This document shows, piece after piece, positions 7,012 through 7,828 of a stretch of 7,828 bases of DNA. Under the pieces are notes generated by a model. The model saw nothing but the letters and a program-made list of their open reading frames with translations, did no database searches and had not been told where the DNA came from. Origin of the DNA: DXYV01 sp045543215. Its GTDB lineage: Bacteria; Bacillota; Clostridia; Oscillospirales; Oscillospiraceae. The position numbers and the translations under genes were made by a program. The DNA lies in NCBI GenBank assembly GCA_045543215.1, contig JAZQMD010000059.1:1-7828 (forward strand), written 5' to 3'. How positions within the stretch are numbered: the first letter of the stretch is position 1; the number at the start of each line of letters is the position of its first letter.

Positions 7012-7117
7012 ACTCCCTCCTCACTAATCCCCAGTTCCATCTCAAAATTTGCATTTTTGAGTGCAAGCCCCAAAAATTTTTATCTCCCCCATCCACCATT
7101 CTTATTTGAAAAACCAG
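7012..7117. other. Divergent intergenic spacer with overlapping inverted repeats
   Basis: This AT-rich spacer separates the leftward phage block from the rightward trp promoter. It contains CTCAAAA (7041-7047) facing TTTTGAG (7055-7061) with a 7-base loop. It also contains TTGCA (7049-7053) facing TGCAA (7062-7066), so the two arms overlap and cannot both form. A 10-base palindrome AAAAATTTTT lies at 7072-7081. The terS ribosome site occupies 7016-7021. I found no minus-strand promoter with good -35 and -10 boxes at proper spacing. The best -35-like boxes (TTGTCA at 7122-7127, TTGCAC at 7061-7066) lack a matching -10. A phage activator site, an operator or an attachment-site remnant are possible readings, none shown. 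Confidence 0.4.
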
Positions 7118-7146
7118 TTGACAACGTTAGGCTAAGATAATATAGT
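7118..7146 (+). promoter_or_regulatory. Sigma-A-type promoter of the trpB2 T-box operon
   Basis: A perfect -35 box TTGACA (7118-7123) is separated by exactly 17 bases from a five-of-six -10 box TATAGT (7141-7146). Transcription should start near 7153, a few bases before the first strand of T-box stem I at 7159. The combination of spacing, position and downstream leader makes this a strong call. No operator is evident, so control is probably at the attenuation step. Confidence 0.85.
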
Positions 7147-7362
7147 ATTTATATAAAACCTTTGAAGAAGTGTAAGTAGGTTCTGTTGACCCCGTAAAGA
7201 GAGTCGCTGTTGGTGTAAATGCGACCGGGAGCGCAGGATTCGAATGGGCTTTCGAGGGCAATCCCAACGCCTTTTGGTAAGTAGGTGCGCCGGAGTGGAC
7301 CTCCGTTATTAAAGTCGGCGTATGTTAGTACGTGCAGAGTGGGCGCAATTTTGCGTCAAGCC

Positions 7363-7398
7363 GGGTGGCACCGCAGAAGTAATACATGCTTCTGTCCC
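7363..7398 (+). promoter_or_regulatory. T-box antiterminator element
   Basis: GGG (7363-7365) pairs with CCC (7396-7398), and GCAGAAG (7373-7379) pairs with CTTCTGT (7389-7395). This leaves a 7-base bulge TGGCACC (7366-7372) that binds the free 3' end of uncharged tRNA. The right strand of this element is also the left strand of the terminator, so the two structures exclude each other. This is the standard geometry of the T-box family. Confidence 0.9.
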
Positions 7399-7429
7399 AG
7401 CAAAACTGGGACAGAAGCATTTTCTTTTG
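7386..7429 (+). terminator. Regulated intrinsic terminator of the T-box leader
   Basis: A perfect 15-base-pair stem (7386-7400 with 7406-7420) closes a CAAAA loop and is followed by a T-rich run (TTTCTTTT, 7421-7428). It forms when tRNA-Trp is charged and cannot stabilise the antiterminator, stopping transcription before the structural gene. Confidence 0.95.
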
Positions 7430-7461
7430 TCCCGGACTCAATTTTGAAAGGAGCATTTACC

Positions 7462-7828
7462 ATGAGCGAGCAAAAAATCCCTTACAAAATCTATCTGTCC
7501 GAGGATGAGATGCCCCGAAACTGGTATAACATTCGGGCGGATATGAAAAACAAGCCCGCCCCGCTGCTTAACCCCGGCACCCTCCAGCCTATGACAACCC
7601 AAGAATTGGGCACAATATTCTGCGACGAGCTGGTACGTCAAGAGTTGGATTATCAAACTCCCTATTTTAAGATTCCGGAGGAAATTCTGGACTTTTATAA
7701 AATGTACCGTCCCTCTCCACTGGTACGGGCCTACTGCCTGGAACAGAAGCTTCAAACCCCTGCAAAGATCTATTACAAATTTGAGGGCAATAACACCTCC
7801 GGCTCCCACAAGCTCAATTCAGCCATCG
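7462..7828 (+). CDS. trpB2: TrpB2-type tryptophan synthase beta chain, N-terminal part (runs off right edge)
   Basis: This is a pyridoxal-phosphate enzyme that makes L-tryptophan from L-serine and indole. The window holds 122 codons plus one base from the ATG at 7462, which has an AAAGGAG site (7447-7453) 8 bases upstream. The protein has the longer N-terminal region typical of the TrpB2 group (IYLSEDEMPRNWYNIRADM, residues 10-28), then 'RPSPLVRAYCLEQKL' (83-97) and 'KIYYKFEGNNTSGSHKLNSA' (102-121). The latter contains the cofactor lysine, Lys117, in the 'GSHK.N' motif. TrpB1 enzymes have a shorter N-terminus and a different loop, so TrpB2 is preferred. Regulation by a Trp T-box supports a role in tryptophan supply. 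Whether a trpA or other trp gene follows cannot be seen. TrpB2 proteins often act without TrpA, salvaging indole. Confidence 0.92.
   Translation, partial: MSEQKIPYKIYLSEDEMPRNWYNIRADMKNKPAPLLNPGTLQPMTTQELGTIFCDELVRQELDYQTPYFKIPEEILDFYKMYRPSPLVRAYCLEQKLQTPAKIYYKFEGNNTSGSHKLNSAI

Larger units (their letters stand above)
7153..7429 (+). promoter_or_regulatory. Tryptophan-specific T-box riboswitch leader
   Basis: This RNA leader senses uncharged tRNA-Trp and lets transcription continue only when tryptophan is scarce. Stem I can be drawn from the sequence: base helix 7159-7167 with 7250-7258; specifier loop 7168-7178 with 7241-7249; helix 7179-7185 with 7234-7240; helix 7191-7194 with 7226-7229; AGAGA-type bulge about 7195-7202; distal helix 7203-7207 with 7221-7225. 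The loop holds GAA-TGG, placing codon UGG (Trp) at 7245-7247. A hairpin at 7342-7357 is a likely stem III. The T-box core CGGGTGGCACCGCA spans 7362-7375. Its TGGC (7366-7369) would pair with an acceptor end GCCA, agreeing with the G discriminator base known for bacterial tRNA-Trp. Codon and acceptor signals therefore both point to tryptophan, as does the downstream gene. Confidence 0.95.

Noticed and set aside
6950..7099. Minus-strand 49-codon frame starting with ATG in the spacer and overlapping terS
   Set aside because: It has no clear ribosome site, and its second half is only the shifted frame of terS (Gly/Ala/Gln-rich). The first half is short enough to be open by chance.
7438..7809. Minus-strand open frame opposite trpB2
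   Set aside because: It is antisense to a gene with a clear promoter, leader, ribosome site and family motifs; no independent support.
1..7828. CRISPR array, tRNA or rRNA gene, insertion sequence, or dedicated defence system
   Set aside because: I saw no regularly spaced repeats, no tRNA cloverleaf, no rRNA-like stretch and no transposase motif on either strand. All sizeable genes are accounted for by phage morphogenesis or TrpB2.

Overview
The window suggests a moderately GC-rich Clostridia-type Bacillota genome. A gut Oscillospiraceae-like host is plausible from the style of the phage genes, but this rests on recall, not a search. The clearest support for Bacillota is a complete T-box riboswitch on the right. 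The window falls into two unrelated blocks.

Positions 1-7008, all on the minus strand and so read right to left, hold the packaging, head and neck module of a contractile-tailed phage or phage-derived element. The order is a small-terminase-like protein, large terminase (ATPase plus nuclease), an unproven 33-codon basic ORF, portal, HK97-type prohead protease fused to a scaffold-like tail, decoration protein, major capsid protein, head-tail adaptor, head-closure-like protein, tail-terminator-like protein, and the N-terminal 229 residues of a tail sheath that runs off the left edge. No gene shows a frameshift or internal stop. Most junctions are 4-base ATGA or GTGA overlaps, so this looks like one translationally coupled operon. 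The genes work in sequence: terminase pumps DNA through the portal into a capsid built from protease/scaffold, coat and decoration protein; the adaptor, closure and terminator proteins then join the head to a contractile tail.

Positions about 7012-7117 are an AT-rich spacer with two overlapping inverted repeats and no convincing gene. The spacer is notable because the phage block ends here with terS. No integrase, repressor or replication gene lies between it and host DNA.

Positions 7118-7828, on the plus strand, are a host amino-acid operon. A strong promoter (TTGACA, 17-base spacer, TATAGT) is followed by a tryptophan-specific T-box leader. The leader shows a UGG specifier, a UGGC acceptor-binding bulge matching the G discriminator of bacterial tRNA-Trp, mutually exclusive antiterminator and terminator helices, and then the start of a TrpB2-type tryptophan synthase beta chain. 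The gene is cut by the right edge just after its pyridoxal-phosphate lysine.
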